Shown: positions 37,998 through 46,386 of the stretch, in pieces
Numbering within the stretch: position 1 is the first letter of the stretch
How the letters are laid out: each line of letters begins with the position of its first letter
Assembly (NCBI GenBank): GCA_019114985.1
Contig: DXEM01000019.1
Location: forward strand, 35,490-99,489
DNA from: Candidatus Anaerostipes excrementavium
GTDB taxonomy: Bacteria; Bacillota; Clostridia; Lachnospirales; Lachnospiraceae
Length of the DNA stretch: 64,000 nt
Direction: 5' to 3'
Made by a program: the position numbers and the translations under genes
The notes under the pieces: generated by a model
What the model was told of the DNA's origin: nothing
Database searches by the model: none
The model's input: the letters and a program-made list of their open reading frames with translations, nothing else

Positions 37998-38852
37998 TTA
38001 TAATGATTTTCCTTCTGATTTTGATAAACGGATATATTTCTTGACGAGCTCCTGGCTGTCGATCTCAGCCTGATGCATCATAACCCAGTAATTAATTTCC
38101 GGATTTTCTTCCAGCTGCCTCTTTATGCTCTCTGTATTGGCATTCATGAAATCACATCCGACATTAATCTTATTAATCCCATATTCGACACATTTCCGGA
38201 TATTTTCTTCCCCGGATCCGCTGCCCCCATGGAGGACAAGAGGCATTTGTGTTTTTTCTTTGATCTTTTTCAGGATCCGGAAATCGAATTCCGGCACATA
38301 TCCTTCCGGATAGTTTCCATGGGAACTTCCAAATGAAATCGCCAATGCATCAGCTCCGGTCTCTCTGGCAAATCTTAAAGCCTCTTCCGGATCTGTTTTC
38401 ATTGCATCATCGGTATACTGCTCTCCTTCGCTGGCGCCCATACAGCCAATCTCGCCTTCTACACTGGCATCAAACTGTTTTGCAAATTCGACGATTTCTT
38501 TGGTCATTTGAATATTGCCTTCCAGATCATATCTGGACGCATCCACCATCACACTTGTATAACCATCCACCAGCGCTTTTTTCAGCAGTCCGATTTCTTC
38601 CCCATGATCGAAATTCAATGCAACTTCTACGCTGGCACGTTCTGCCAGTTTCTTCACAATCGGAGCAATCAGATTACTGTCACAGTGATTTACCATATGC
38701 TCCTGAACGATGTTGATAATAATCGGAGCACGCAATGACTGAGCTGCGTCGATGACCGCCCTTGCCGTTTCTATATTGAAACAATTGATTGCCATGACTG
38801 CGTAATTTCCTTTGTTTGCCCGTTCAAGCATTCCCTTCATTGATACATACAT
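37998..38852 (-). CDS. Class II ketose-bisphosphate aldolase, copy 2
   Basis: 284 aa. Metal and substrate residues are visible in ALNFDHGEE, SVEGEIGCMG, SFGSSHGNYPEG and PLVLHGGSGSG. All key residues are present, so both neighbouring aldolases should be active. Eighteen bases separate this gene from copy 1 and 21 from IIC. Two aldolases in one transcript suggest two epimeric ketose-bisphosphates or a heteromeric enzyme. Confidence 0.92.
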   Translation of the reverse strand: MYVSMKGMLERANKGNYAVMAINCFNIETARAVIDAAQSLRAPIIINIVQEHMVNHCDSNLIAPIVKKLAERASVEVALNFDHGEEIGLLKKALVDGYTSVMVDASRYDLEGNIQMTKEIVEFAKQFDASVEGEIGCMGASEGEQYTDDAMKTDPEEALRFARETGADALAISFGSSHGNYPEGYVPEFDFRILKKIKEKTQMPLVLHGGSGSGEENIRKCVEYGINKINVGCDFMNANTESIKRQLEENPEINYWVMMHQAEIDSQELVKKYIRLSKSEGKSL

Positions 38853-38873
38853 CTCGCTGTCTCCTTTTTTCTG

Positions 38874-39962
38874 TTATGAAATACTGATTCCTGATAAATC
38901 CATTTCTTCTTCTTTGTCGTCAACGATTGGATTTTCGTCTCCTGTCCTTCTTTTTTTGATTAAGACAAGCAATACTCCGGTAACTGCGGTTCCTGCAAGC
39001 AGTGCAATCAATGCTGCAATCGGATTGGACATCGCAGGAATTACGAATACACCTCCGGATGGAACTTTACTTCCAACACCAAGGGTGAAGCTGATCGCTC
39101 CTGTAACACCGCATCCGGTAGCTGTACAAATACAGGTACGGATTAAGTCATTCATGGCAATCGGGATAACTCCCTCAGAAATCATGCACAATCCCATTGG
39201 GAAAGCGACTTTGATATTTTCTACTTCCTGAGCGGCATAGATCGGTTTTTTCATGAATTTTGATAAAACCAGAGAGAATGTAATTCCCAGCGGAGGCACC
39301 ATAGCTGCTAATACTTTGATGGCTTCCGGTTCTGTGATTCCTTCCAGAAGAAGTCCGTCACAGATCAGATTCGGAACCTTGCTGATTGGTCCTCCAAAGT
39401 CAATACATCCCAAAGCTCCGATGATAAATCCATAAACTCCCTTAGAAGACTGATCCAGTCCTGTGATAAAATTCGTTAATGCATTGGTTGCCCATACGAT
39501 TGGATTTCCAATGACGAAGAACATAATCAATCCGGCAATCAGCGCAGATAACGTCGGGATAATCATCATTGGCATTAAAGCCTCTGCCCATTTCGGCACT
39601 TTCAAATACTTGCGGATCAATAATGCGATATAACCTACCAGATAACCGCCGATCATACCGCCAAGGAATCCTGCTCCTAAGAAAGAAGCGATCTGTCCCA
39701 TTAAGAAACCAGGTGCGATACCAGGACGATCCGCGATGGAATAAGCAATGTATCCGGCGATGAAGGATGGTAGCAATCCCATACCCAGAACACCAAGGGA
39801 TGTCAGTGCATTTGGAACGGTCATTTTGGAAAGTTCTGTAACATTTTCTCCGCCCATCAGATTACCGATGGCAATCAGCAATCCGGAAGCTACAACCAAC
39901 GGCAGCATGTAAGAAATGGCCGTCAGCGCATGTCTTTTTAATTCTTCTACGACTTTTTTCAT
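38874..39962 (-). CDS. Fructose-type PTS permease IIC
   Basis: Membrane channel (362 aa, about ten hydrophobic segments). Begins MKKVVEELKRHALTAISYML and contains FIAGYIAYSIADRPGIAPGF and CIDFGGPISK, both characteristic of fructose-family IIC. It takes up a ketose or mannose-like sugar that IIB phosphorylates. The C-terminal 25 residues are charged and cytoplasmic. Confidence 0.93.
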   Translation of the reverse strand: MKKVVEELKRHALTAISYMLPLVVASGLLIAIGNLMGGENVTELSKMTVPNALTSLGVLGMGLLPSFIAGYIAYSIADRPGIAPGFLMGQIASFLGAGFLGGMIGGYLVGYIALLIRKYLKVPKWAEALMPMMIIPTLSALIAGLIMFFVIGNPIVWATNALTNFITGLDQSSKGVYGFIIGALGCIDFGGPISKVPNLICDGLLLEGITEPEAIKVLAAMVPPLGITFSLVLSKFMKKPIYAAQEVENIKVAFPMGLCMISEGVIPIAMNDLIRTCICTATGCGVTGAISFTLGVGSKVPSGGVFVIPAMSNPIAALIALLAGTAVTGVLLVLIKKRRTGDENPIVDDKEEEMDLSGISIS

Positions 39963-39983
39963 ATTCTCTCTTCTCCTTTGTGA

Positions 39984-40295
39984 TTATTTTTTTAACTCAT
40001 TTTCGATCTTCTCAATCAACTGTTTCGGCGCTTTCACACAAACATTGGTCGGAACTTTGATCGTTGGTTTTCCCTCGAACCTTTCTGTTCCTGTAATCGC
40101 GATATCTACCGCAAGAATTACGATATCTGCTTCCTTGATTTCTTCCGCTGTCAGCTCATCCTCTGTGCCGATCGTTCCCTGTGTTTCCACTTTGATCGTA
40201 TGCCCCATACTCTCTGCTGCGCGGATCAATTTTTCCTTCGCGATATAGGTGTGCGCGATTCCTGATGTACACGCTGCGACTGCTACAATTTTCAT
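39984..40295 (-). CDS. Fructose-type PTS component IIB
   Basis: Phosphocarrier (103 aa). The active Cys is in VAACTSGIAHTYIA (Cys8) with the downstream KVETQGTIG signature. ATG 40295 has AAGGAG seven bases upstream; the longer frame begins at a TTG inside that site. First gene of the transport-aldolase transcript. Confidence 0.93.
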   Translation of the reverse strand: MKIVAVAACTSGIAHTYIAKEKLIRAAESMGHTIKVETQGTIGTEDELTAEEIKEADIVILAVDIAITGTERFEGKPTIKVPTNVCVKAPKQLIEKIENELKK

Positions 40296-40357
40296 AGAAA
40301 CTTCTCCTTTCAAACTTGTTTTTCTTTGTCTAGCTTAAGCTATTTCCCTATGTCCAA

Positions 40358-40518
40358 ATCATACTATGGAATCCTTCTCTGTGTTCATTAAGTCAGGGCT
40401 TTTTAATGCGGAAGTTTTTTCCCGATTTATGGAAAAACGGAGTCTTTTCGACATTTTAATCCGGCATATTTTTCACAAGATCCATTCATTCCAGACATTT
40501 TAATCCGGTAACTTTTTA
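40358..40518 (-). promoter_or_regulatory. Regulated promoter region with three repeated boxes
   Basis: On the minus strand a -10 like TATGAT (40358-40363) has no good -35. Upstream lie three copies of AAAAA-N(4-5)-CCGNATTAAAA: 40395-40420, 40451-40473 and 40495-40518. The copy nearest the promoter (CCGCATTAAAAAGCCCT) is 48 bases before the -10, the same as in the regulator promoter at 43102. This fills the 303-base gap between IIB and IIA. Confidence 0.6.
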
Positions 40519-40540
40519 AAGAAATTTTTCTGCAAAAAGA

Positions 40541-40574
40541 ATCAAAGCGCTCACCTTTCGGCAAACGCTTTGAT
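40541..40574 (-). terminator. Terminator of the regulator-IIA transcript
   Basis: ATCAAAGCG and CGCTTTGAT stem with a 16-base loop, then TCTTTTTGC on the minus strand. It separates the regulator-IIA transcript from the IIB-to-ROK transcript. Confidence 0.85.
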
Positions 40575-40598
40575 CCTTTGATTTTCCGAATATGTAGT

Positions 40599-41045
40599 TT
40601 AAAAAACTGCCTTTAAATCTTCTACCGTCTCAGCTGCCAGCAGCGCCTGGACGGCATCGTCATTGCCCAGTGTTCTTGCTACTTCCGCAAGCAGCTTTAA
40701 GTGTGTCCTGGCATTTTCGTTATCATTTCCCACGGCGAACAGAAAGATCAGCTTGACTCCTTTTCCATCCAAAGTCTCCCACGCAATCTCGTCTTCTACT
40801 TTCCCGATCGCGATCCCCACCTGGGTCACAGAATCGCTTTTTCCATGGGGAATCGCCACATAATTTCCGATTCCGGTATGCCCCTGGGATTCCCTCAGAT
40901 AAATATCTGCTACATATTCCTCCACATCGGCAATGTACCCGGCGTCTTTTAATTTTCCTGCAAGATAAGTGATTGCTTCCTTCTTATCCTTTGCTTTCAT
41001 CCGAAGATCAATGACCCTCTCATCCAAAACGCTTTTGATATCCAT
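40599..41045 (-). CDS. Fructose-type PTS component IIA
   Basis: 148 aa. The phosphorylated His is in NYVAIPHGKSDSV (about residue 67). Accepts phosphate from HPr and passes it to the IIB of the neighbouring transcript. Encoded 28 bases after the regulator. ATG 41045 follows GAGGAGG. Confidence 0.93.
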   Translation of the reverse strand: MDIKSVLDERVIDLRMKAKDKKEAITYLAGKLKDAGYIADVEEYVADIYLRESQGHTGIGNYVAIPHGKSDSVTQVGIAIGKVEDEIAWETLDGKGVKLIFLFAVGNDNENARTHLKLLAEVARTLGNDDAVQALLAAETVEDLKAVF

Positions 41046-41073
41046 GTTCTTTCCTCCTCGTTTGGTTAAAATT

Positions 41074-43047
41074 TTATTGAATTAAATATTTATATACCTC
41101 TATATTTGACTTCATATTTTGCAGCGTACGGATCTTTTCTTCCGTGTCGATCAGCGATACATATTCATTATAAAAAAGCTGGATCCGGTTAATTTCTTCT
41201 CTGGTGCTCATCCGAAAGCCCAGCAAAAATACCATCCGAACCGGTTCATCGTCCCACATGATCGGCTCCCGCAAAAGAGCGATGGCGACTTTCGGTTCAT
41301 TGACCTCCGTTGGGGATCCATGAGGAATGCTAATCCCATTTCCTATAGTAGTCGTCGTCTTACTCTCCCTCTCCATCACTGTGTCAAAAAAGTCTTTCGT
41401 TACAATTCCTTTTTCTTCCATTGCAGCGCACATGATCCGCAGACATTCCTCTTTCGTCTTTGCCTTCAAATCGGTAAAAATGAATTCCGGCGAGAACAGC
41501 AAACAGCATTCCGGTGAAAACGGCGTCTGGTTTTCTGCTCTTTGGGAATTAATGACATCCAAATGGCTGCGCAGCACCATCAGACCATTTTCACTGAGGA
41601 TATTCGGAATAACTACCGATCTTTTATCCCTCTCTTTCAGCGGAGTCTGTGAAATAATAATGTCGCAGTCATCATGATCTGCCAGCCGAAATTCATGGGT
41701 ACTGACAAATTTCAGCTCTCCGATCTCCGGAACCGCCTTTTTGATCCGCTCTTTCATCAGCTGCACATGCCCCATATTGGAATTGGTAATCATCAAGGCT
41801 TTGTATTGATGCTTTTTGCGTTCGATTGCCGCCTGAATGTACAAAACAATGTAACCGATCTCATCTTCCGTGATCTGAAGATTATAACTTTCCTCAAATA
41901 AAATACTGATAGCCCAGCTTGCACGGAAAACATTTTTATATTCTTCTTTGATAAAATCAATCAGCGCATTGTTCTGCGGCGTCCCATACCGAAGCCGGAA
42001 GATGGTAGGTCTTAGATGAACAATCAGGCTCTCTTTCAGCTTCTGATCATCCGATAAATTCACCTCCAGGATATCTGATATGACCTTCAGCATGCGATCC
42101 ACAAATTCCACCAGTTTGTTATCGTATTTCTTTACCTGTCCCAGCGTAATCTCTACATCCGAAATTCCGATAAATTTGGAACACAAGATCTGGATGGACA
42201 AAAACAAAATATCCTCCGACAAAAAATGTACATGGAACACTTCCTCCAGTTTCTCAAAGATTGCCACGGTAAACGCATATTCACTGTACTTTTTTAAGAT
42301 TTTTAATTCTTCCGGATTGTAATCGCTTACCATCGGAATCGCCAGCTCTTTTCTTTTATACGCGAGACAGCAGTAAATCAAGATCTCATAAAAAGACTCA
42401 TCGGTAAACCGATAATTCCATTCATTTTCGGTCTGGATAATACATTTTGTCACAGCCGGAACATCCATATTAGAAAAGAAATAATGAATCTTTTCCTTCA
42501 TCTCCTCCGTGGAGCCTTTTTCCATGATCAGATTCTTCAGTGCCACTCTATACTCATTTTCTTTGCTTTTCAGTCGATAGCCTTTCCCTCTTTCATTGAC
42601 CAGGGTGATATGATAGACCGACAGCCATTCCTCGCACTCTTTCAAGACTTTTAACATCGTAGGAACACTCAGATAAAGTTGTTCTGACAGCTTCTGCGTT
42701 GTAATCGTCTGCCACGGCCGCATGTTAAAGAAAATCTTCAAGGTTTCTGTCATCCGCTCTCGTGGATCATAGCTGCTAAACTGAAAATGTTCCCGATTAT
42801 TCAGTAATGCCTGAATCTGCTCTTTCTGAGACGCAGATGCCTCCAGCCATATGCCGACACGCGGTTTCCTTTGAATCTCTCCCAAATTATGATGCTCCAG
42901 GAATTCGTTCATTTCGTTTAACTTATTCCTTACGGATTTTTCCGACAGACCGATCTCCTGCGCAATTTTACCCGTTGCGTACACTTCTCCGTCCATAATG
43001 CAGTCAAAAATCTGTTTCATATAAAATTTATCTTTTGAACGTCTCAT
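41074..43047 (-). CDS. PRD-containing PTS-controlled activator (BglG/MtlR family)
   Basis: 657 aa. N-terminal HTH region (GKIAQEIGLSEKSVRNKL near 20-40 and a second near 105), PRD domains (about 170-400), an EIIB-like part (ALMITNSNMGHVQL, without the usual Cys), and a C-terminal EIIA-fru domain with NGISIPHGSPTEV as phosphorylation site. ATG 43047 follows AGGAG by eight bases; the longer open frame has no site. Likely activates its own promoter and that of the IIB operon through the shared box. Confidence 0.9.
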   Translation of the reverse strand: MRRSKDKFYMKQIFDCIMDGEVYATGKIAQEIGLSEKSVRNKLNEMNEFLEHHNLGEIQRKPRVGIWLEASASQKEQIQALLNNREHFQFSSYDPRERMTETLKIFFNMRPWQTITTQKLSEQLYLSVPTMLKVLKECEEWLSVYHITLVNERGKGYRLKSKENEYRVALKNLIMEKGSTEEMKEKIHYFFSNMDVPAVTKCIIQTENEWNYRFTDESFYEILIYCCLAYKRKELAIPMVSDYNPEELKILKKYSEYAFTVAIFEKLEEVFHVHFLSEDILFLSIQILCSKFIGISDVEITLGQVKKYDNKLVEFVDRMLKVISDILEVNLSDDQKLKESLIVHLRPTIFRLRYGTPQNNALIDFIKEEYKNVFRASWAISILFEESYNLQITEDEIGYIVLYIQAAIERKKHQYKALMITNSNMGHVQLMKERIKKAVPEIGELKFVSTHEFRLADHDDCDIIISQTPLKERDKRSVVIPNILSENGLMVLRSHLDVINSQRAENQTPFSPECCLLFSPEFIFTDLKAKTKEECLRIMCAAMEEKGIVTKDFFDTVMERESKTTTTIGNGISIPHGSPTEVNEPKVAIALLREPIMWDDEPVRMVFLLGFRMSTREEINRIQLFYNEYVSLIDTEEKIRTLQNMKSNIEVYKYLIQ

Positions 43048-43101
43048 CCTTTCAGCTCCTCTCAACAGCCACGAGTTCTCTCCTGCATTCAGGATACTCA
43101 A

Positions 43102-43209
43102 AGTATATCATGAGGCTCTCTCTCAGGATTATCAATTGAGGGCTTTTTAATACGGTACCTTTTTGTTATTTTTCGCTTCTGACGCAGATAAAAATACGGT
43201 AAATTTTTA
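43102..43209 (-). promoter_or_regulatory. Regulator promoter with two repeated boxes
   Basis: On the minus strand TATACT (43102-43107) serves as -10. Two box copies lie upstream at 43139-43164 (CCGTATTAAAAAGCCCT) and 43190-43209, 44 bases apart. The first is 48 bases from the -10, as in the IIB operon. Confidence 0.6.
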
Positions 43210-43277
43210 TCATCACCGTTCTTAATTATCATAAAAAACCATGACAGATCATAATGGTAGTATGAGGAGGTGGTTTT

Positions 43278-43739
43278 ATAAAAATCCAATGGAAAACTTT
43301 ATTGATCTGTCTTGCCATCCCGCTGGCTGTCGGCGGGTTATCTGCGCTGTTAACGAGAAATAGTATGGACACCTTTGCAGCCATTAACAAACCGGTTCTG
43401 TCTCCGCCGGGCTGGCTCTTTCCGGTGGTATGGACGCTTCTTTATATTCTCATGGGCATTGCGTCCTATCTGATACTTACATCAAAAAAACCGCATACTG
43501 CTGCCCTCACTGTATACGGCATTCAGCTTATATTTAATTTTTTCTGGTCGATTATTTTCTTTGATCTGGAACTCTGCCTGTTTGCATTTATCTGGCTTGT
43601 CATCTTATGGTTTCTGATTCTCAAAACGACCTGTATGTTCTACCAAATATCAAAACCTGCAGGATATCTGATGCTTCCATATCTGCTATGGGTAACTTTT
43701 GCCGGCTATTTAAACCTTTCAATCTGCCTGCTAAATTAA
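43278..43739 (+). CDS. tspO: TspO/MBR-family membrane protein
   Basis: 153 aa, five membrane helices, tryptophan-rich sensor/translocator homologous to the benzodiazepine receptor; binds porphyrins. PGWLFPVVWTLLYILMGIASYLI is the family signature and NFFWSIIFF the second one. The natural start appears to be ATA 43278, seven bases after GAGGAGG; the first standard start codon, TTG 43302, is too far from that site and would remove the beginning of helix 1. Could also be a sequencing variant of ATG. Confidence 0.85.
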   Translation: MKIQWKTLLICLAIPLAVGGLSALLTRNSMDTFAAINKPVLSPPGWLFPVVWTLLYILMGIASYLILTSKKPHTAALTVYGIQLIFNFFWSIIFFDLELCLFAFIWLVILWFLILKTTCMFYQISKPAGYLMLPYLLWVTFAGYLNLSICLLN

Positions 43740-43759
43740 AAAAGAATCCTATAAAATAA

Positions 43760-43816
43760 AAAACAGCCTTGGGATCTAACCTATTAAGAGGTTCAAATTC
43801 CAATGGCTGTTTTTTT
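43760..43816. terminator. Bidirectional terminator between tspO and the DUF2207 gene
   Basis: AAAACAGCC and GGCTGTTTT outer arms, with inner TTGG/CCAA and AACCT/AGGTT pairs; A-rich on the left, T-rich on the right. Confidence 0.8.
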
Positions 43817-43821
43817 ATTTT

Positions 43822-45747
43822 TTACCAGCTTCCGCCGCCCCCGCCGCCGAAACCGCCGCCGGAGAATCCTCCTCCGGAAAAACTGCTGCCTCCGCCGCTT
43901 CCGGTACTGCTCGGCGCTTTTACCGCCAGCAAGGAATCGGAAGCTACACGGTTCATGCATCTGTGAATCCAATAAAAATGGAACAGTGTATCTCCCGGAT
44001 ATGCCACATACCAATCCGGCGCCGGCAATGCAATCGCATCCAATTTCTTCGAGAAGATGTCAGATACCCCCAGAACAGAGGCATATGGAAGGATGTGATA
44101 GAACATCTCCGGATGCTCTTCCGCCATCACTTTCATCCGATCCAATTCTGCCGTCTCGATAAAGTCCCTCAGTCCTGCAAGACGTCCCATCCAGTCGATA
44201 CACTGTCTGGTCCTTTTCTTCATGAATGCAGTAAACAAAAGAGTTATAAGTGATACTGCTGCCACAATATAATAAACCCATAAGAAGTCAAACACATTTG
44301 CCTGGACGACCTGATTTCGATAGCCAATCCAGCAAACAGCAGCACCTGCAAGCGGAAACAGGACAGATACCATCATATTGATCTTTTTCATTTTCTTTCC
44401 TGTTTTGTACCAGAAATCAACACTTCCTACTGCCCATATTTCTCCAATAAGAAATAAAATAACTCCTGCAATCAACAAAAAGATTGTCCCTGCGCTCAAA
44501 TAAGTATAGATTCCTATCATGATAATAAAGCTAATCAATGGAATCGGTATTATAAAGATTGACAGGATCCTTGCCGCTGCTGACTCTTTCGTATAAATCT
44601 TATGTTTGTAGCCGATCTGTATCTGATCTTTTACCACTGCGATCGTATCCGCAAACTTATATTTTAACGATGACGTCTTCACAGAATCCTTCTTCTTAAA
44701 TAATTTCTTGAACATTTCCTTCTGATAATTCGGCGCATCTTCTTCCAGATCCTTTAACTTCACCAGAAGTACATCCTTCTTTTTCTTCTCTTCAATCCGA
44801 AGATATCCTTTATCTGCCCAATAAAGGATCAGTGATACAACGTCTTTATCATCCAGCGTTCCATCAATCACATATCCTACTGCAGCACTGTCCAGGCCTT
44901 CTGGAGGCTGATACTGAATCGATGTTATGATCTTTTCGTCCCGGCCGAACAGCAAATACAGAGCCGCTGTTACAATGAAAACAATGGCCGTAATTCCAAG
45001 AACGATCCAATTTCCTTTCGGCTGATGCCCGGATGTAAAATAACCGGACTCCATCGGCTTATAGAAAGTCAATCCGGTTCCCAGCGCCATATTTTTCTTC
45101 AATGTTCCTTCTATGGTATGATTTTCCTTGTCCATCTTTAAATCAAACAAGTCGGAGGCATCCTCTTTGGATCCGTATTCGCCGGTATAGAAACGAATAT
45201 TCTCCATATCTGTTCCTTGCTGGAAATGAATCGTGAATTTACTTCCTTTTGGAATCTGATTCTGCCATTGGAGCGGGAAAATATTGTAATACGCCTGATT
45301 CAAAGATGCTTCCTGGTACTGCGGAATAAAATCATAGGTAAACTGATAATTTCCCTTTCTCACATAAGTATCTTCATCTCCGAACCGAAAGACTACATTG
45401 CCATCATCTGAATCTTTTTCATAGTCGACATTGCTGTCCTTCATTTTCACTTTTGCGTAATAAGGCATCTGCTTTGTCTTCCCATTCTCTGCATAGAACA
45501 TCTTCCCTTTATTTGGGATATACCGATAAATGCCATGACGGTCTTGTAAGAAACTGACCTTGATTTTCTCTGTAATCGTATAACTTTGATCCTTGTTTAC
45601 CGTGACATCGACCGTATATTGTTCTGTCCGCATCGCAGTGTCATTGGTGACACTCTCTGCTGCCTTGACAGATGAAATATTCCCTCCTGCGGCCCAGGTT
45701 AAAACCATCAGTAAGATGGCCAGACAGGCTGCGAATCTCTTCTGCAT
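43822..45747 (-). CDS. DUF2207 membrane protein with Gly-rich tail
   Basis: 641 aa. Signal peptide at residues 1-29, an extracytoplasmic beta-rich DUF2207 domain (about 40-230), a membrane helix near 250, a cytoplasmic part, three to four more helices (about 395-500) and a C-terminal tail of repeated Ser-Gly-Gly-Gly ending in Trp. Such proteins are regularly next to LemA, as here (23 bases). Function is unknown; a role at the cell envelope is inferred. Confidence 0.88.
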   Translation of the reverse strand: MQKRFAACLAILLMVLTWAAGGNISSVKAAESVTNDTAMRTEQYTVDVTVNKDQSYTITEKIKVSFLQDRHGIYRYIPNKGKMFYAENGKTKQMPYYAKVKMKDSNVDYEKDSDDGNVVFRFGDEDTYVRKGNYQFTYDFIPQYQEASLNQAYYNIFPLQWQNQIPKGSKFTIHFQQGTDMENIRFYTGEYGSKEDASDLFDLKMDKENHTIEGTLKKNMALGTGLTFYKPMESGYFTSGHQPKGNWIVLGITAIVFIVTAALYLLFGRDEKIITSIQYQPPEGLDSAAVGYVIDGTLDDKDVVSLILYWADKGYLRIEEKKKKDVLLVKLKDLEEDAPNYQKEMFKKLFKKKDSVKTSSLKYKFADTIAVVKDQIQIGYKHKIYTKESAAARILSIFIIPIPLISFIIMIGIYTYLSAGTIFLLIAGVILFLIGEIWAVGSVDFWYKTGKKMKKINMMVSVLFPLAGAAVCWIGYRNQVVQANVFDFLWVYYIVAAVSLITLLFTAFMKKRTRQCIDWMGRLAGLRDFIETAELDRMKVMAEEHPEMFYHILPYASVLGVSDIFSKKLDAIALPAPDWYVAYPGDTLFHFYWIHRCMNRVASDSLLAVKAPSSTGSGGGSSFSGGGFSGGGFGGGGGGSW

Positions 45748-45770
45748 CTTCCTTCCCCTCCTCTCTTTTG

Positions 45771-46328
45771 TTATGAGAAATCTACTTTTACGTTCCTGCG
45801 TTCTTCTTCCGCATCTACCTCGAATAACGGCTTTCTCTCAAACTTGAAAATCCCGGCGATGATATTTCCCGGAAACATCTCAGCCTTTGTATTATACTGG
45901 TTCACAACACCATTATAATATCTTCTGGATCCTGCAATTTCCTCTTCCAGTCGATTTAACTGATCCTGCAGCTGAAGGAAATTCTGATTCGCTTTCAGAT
46001 CCGGATAGCTTTCCGCTACCGCAAATAAAGATCTCAGCGCTCCTGTTAATGCATTCTCACTGGCCATCCTTTCTTCCGGCCCTTCGGCTCCCATTGCAGA
46101 ATTTCTGGCTGCGATAACATTCTCCAACGTCTCTTTCTCATGCTTTGCATATCCTTTTACCGTCTCTACATAGTTCGGTATCAAATCATATCTTTTCTTT
46201 AAAGAAACATCAATGGCAGAGAACGCCTCTTCCGTTTTATTTCTCAATTTTATAAATCCATTGTACGATCCGGCGACTCCTAAGCCGAGCAGAGCAACAA
46301 TAACTATAATTACAATCAATACAATCAT
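45771..46328 (-). CDS. lemA: LemA family protein
   Basis: 185 aa. One N-terminal membrane helix (2-20), then the LemA helical domain with YNGFIKLRNKTEEAFSAIDV, KRYDLIPNYVETVKGYA and the C-terminal NTKAEMFPGNIIAGIFKF. Topology puts the helical bundle outside. Forms a two-gene unit with the DUF2207 protein. Confidence 0.95.
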   Translation of the reverse strand: MIVLIVIIVIVALLGLGVAGSYNGFIKLRNKTEEAFSAIDVSLKKRYDLIPNYVETVKGYAKHEKETLENVIAARNSAMGAEGPEERMASENALTGALRSLFAVAESYPDLKANQNFLQLQDQLNRLEEEIAGSRRYYNGVVNQYNTKAEMFPGNIIAGIFKFERKPLFEVDAEEERRNVKVDFS

Positions 46329-46386
46329 AATATTTCTCCTTTCCTACTCTCCTTATCCTGTGGTTCCTTTCATTGTTATCATGCTA

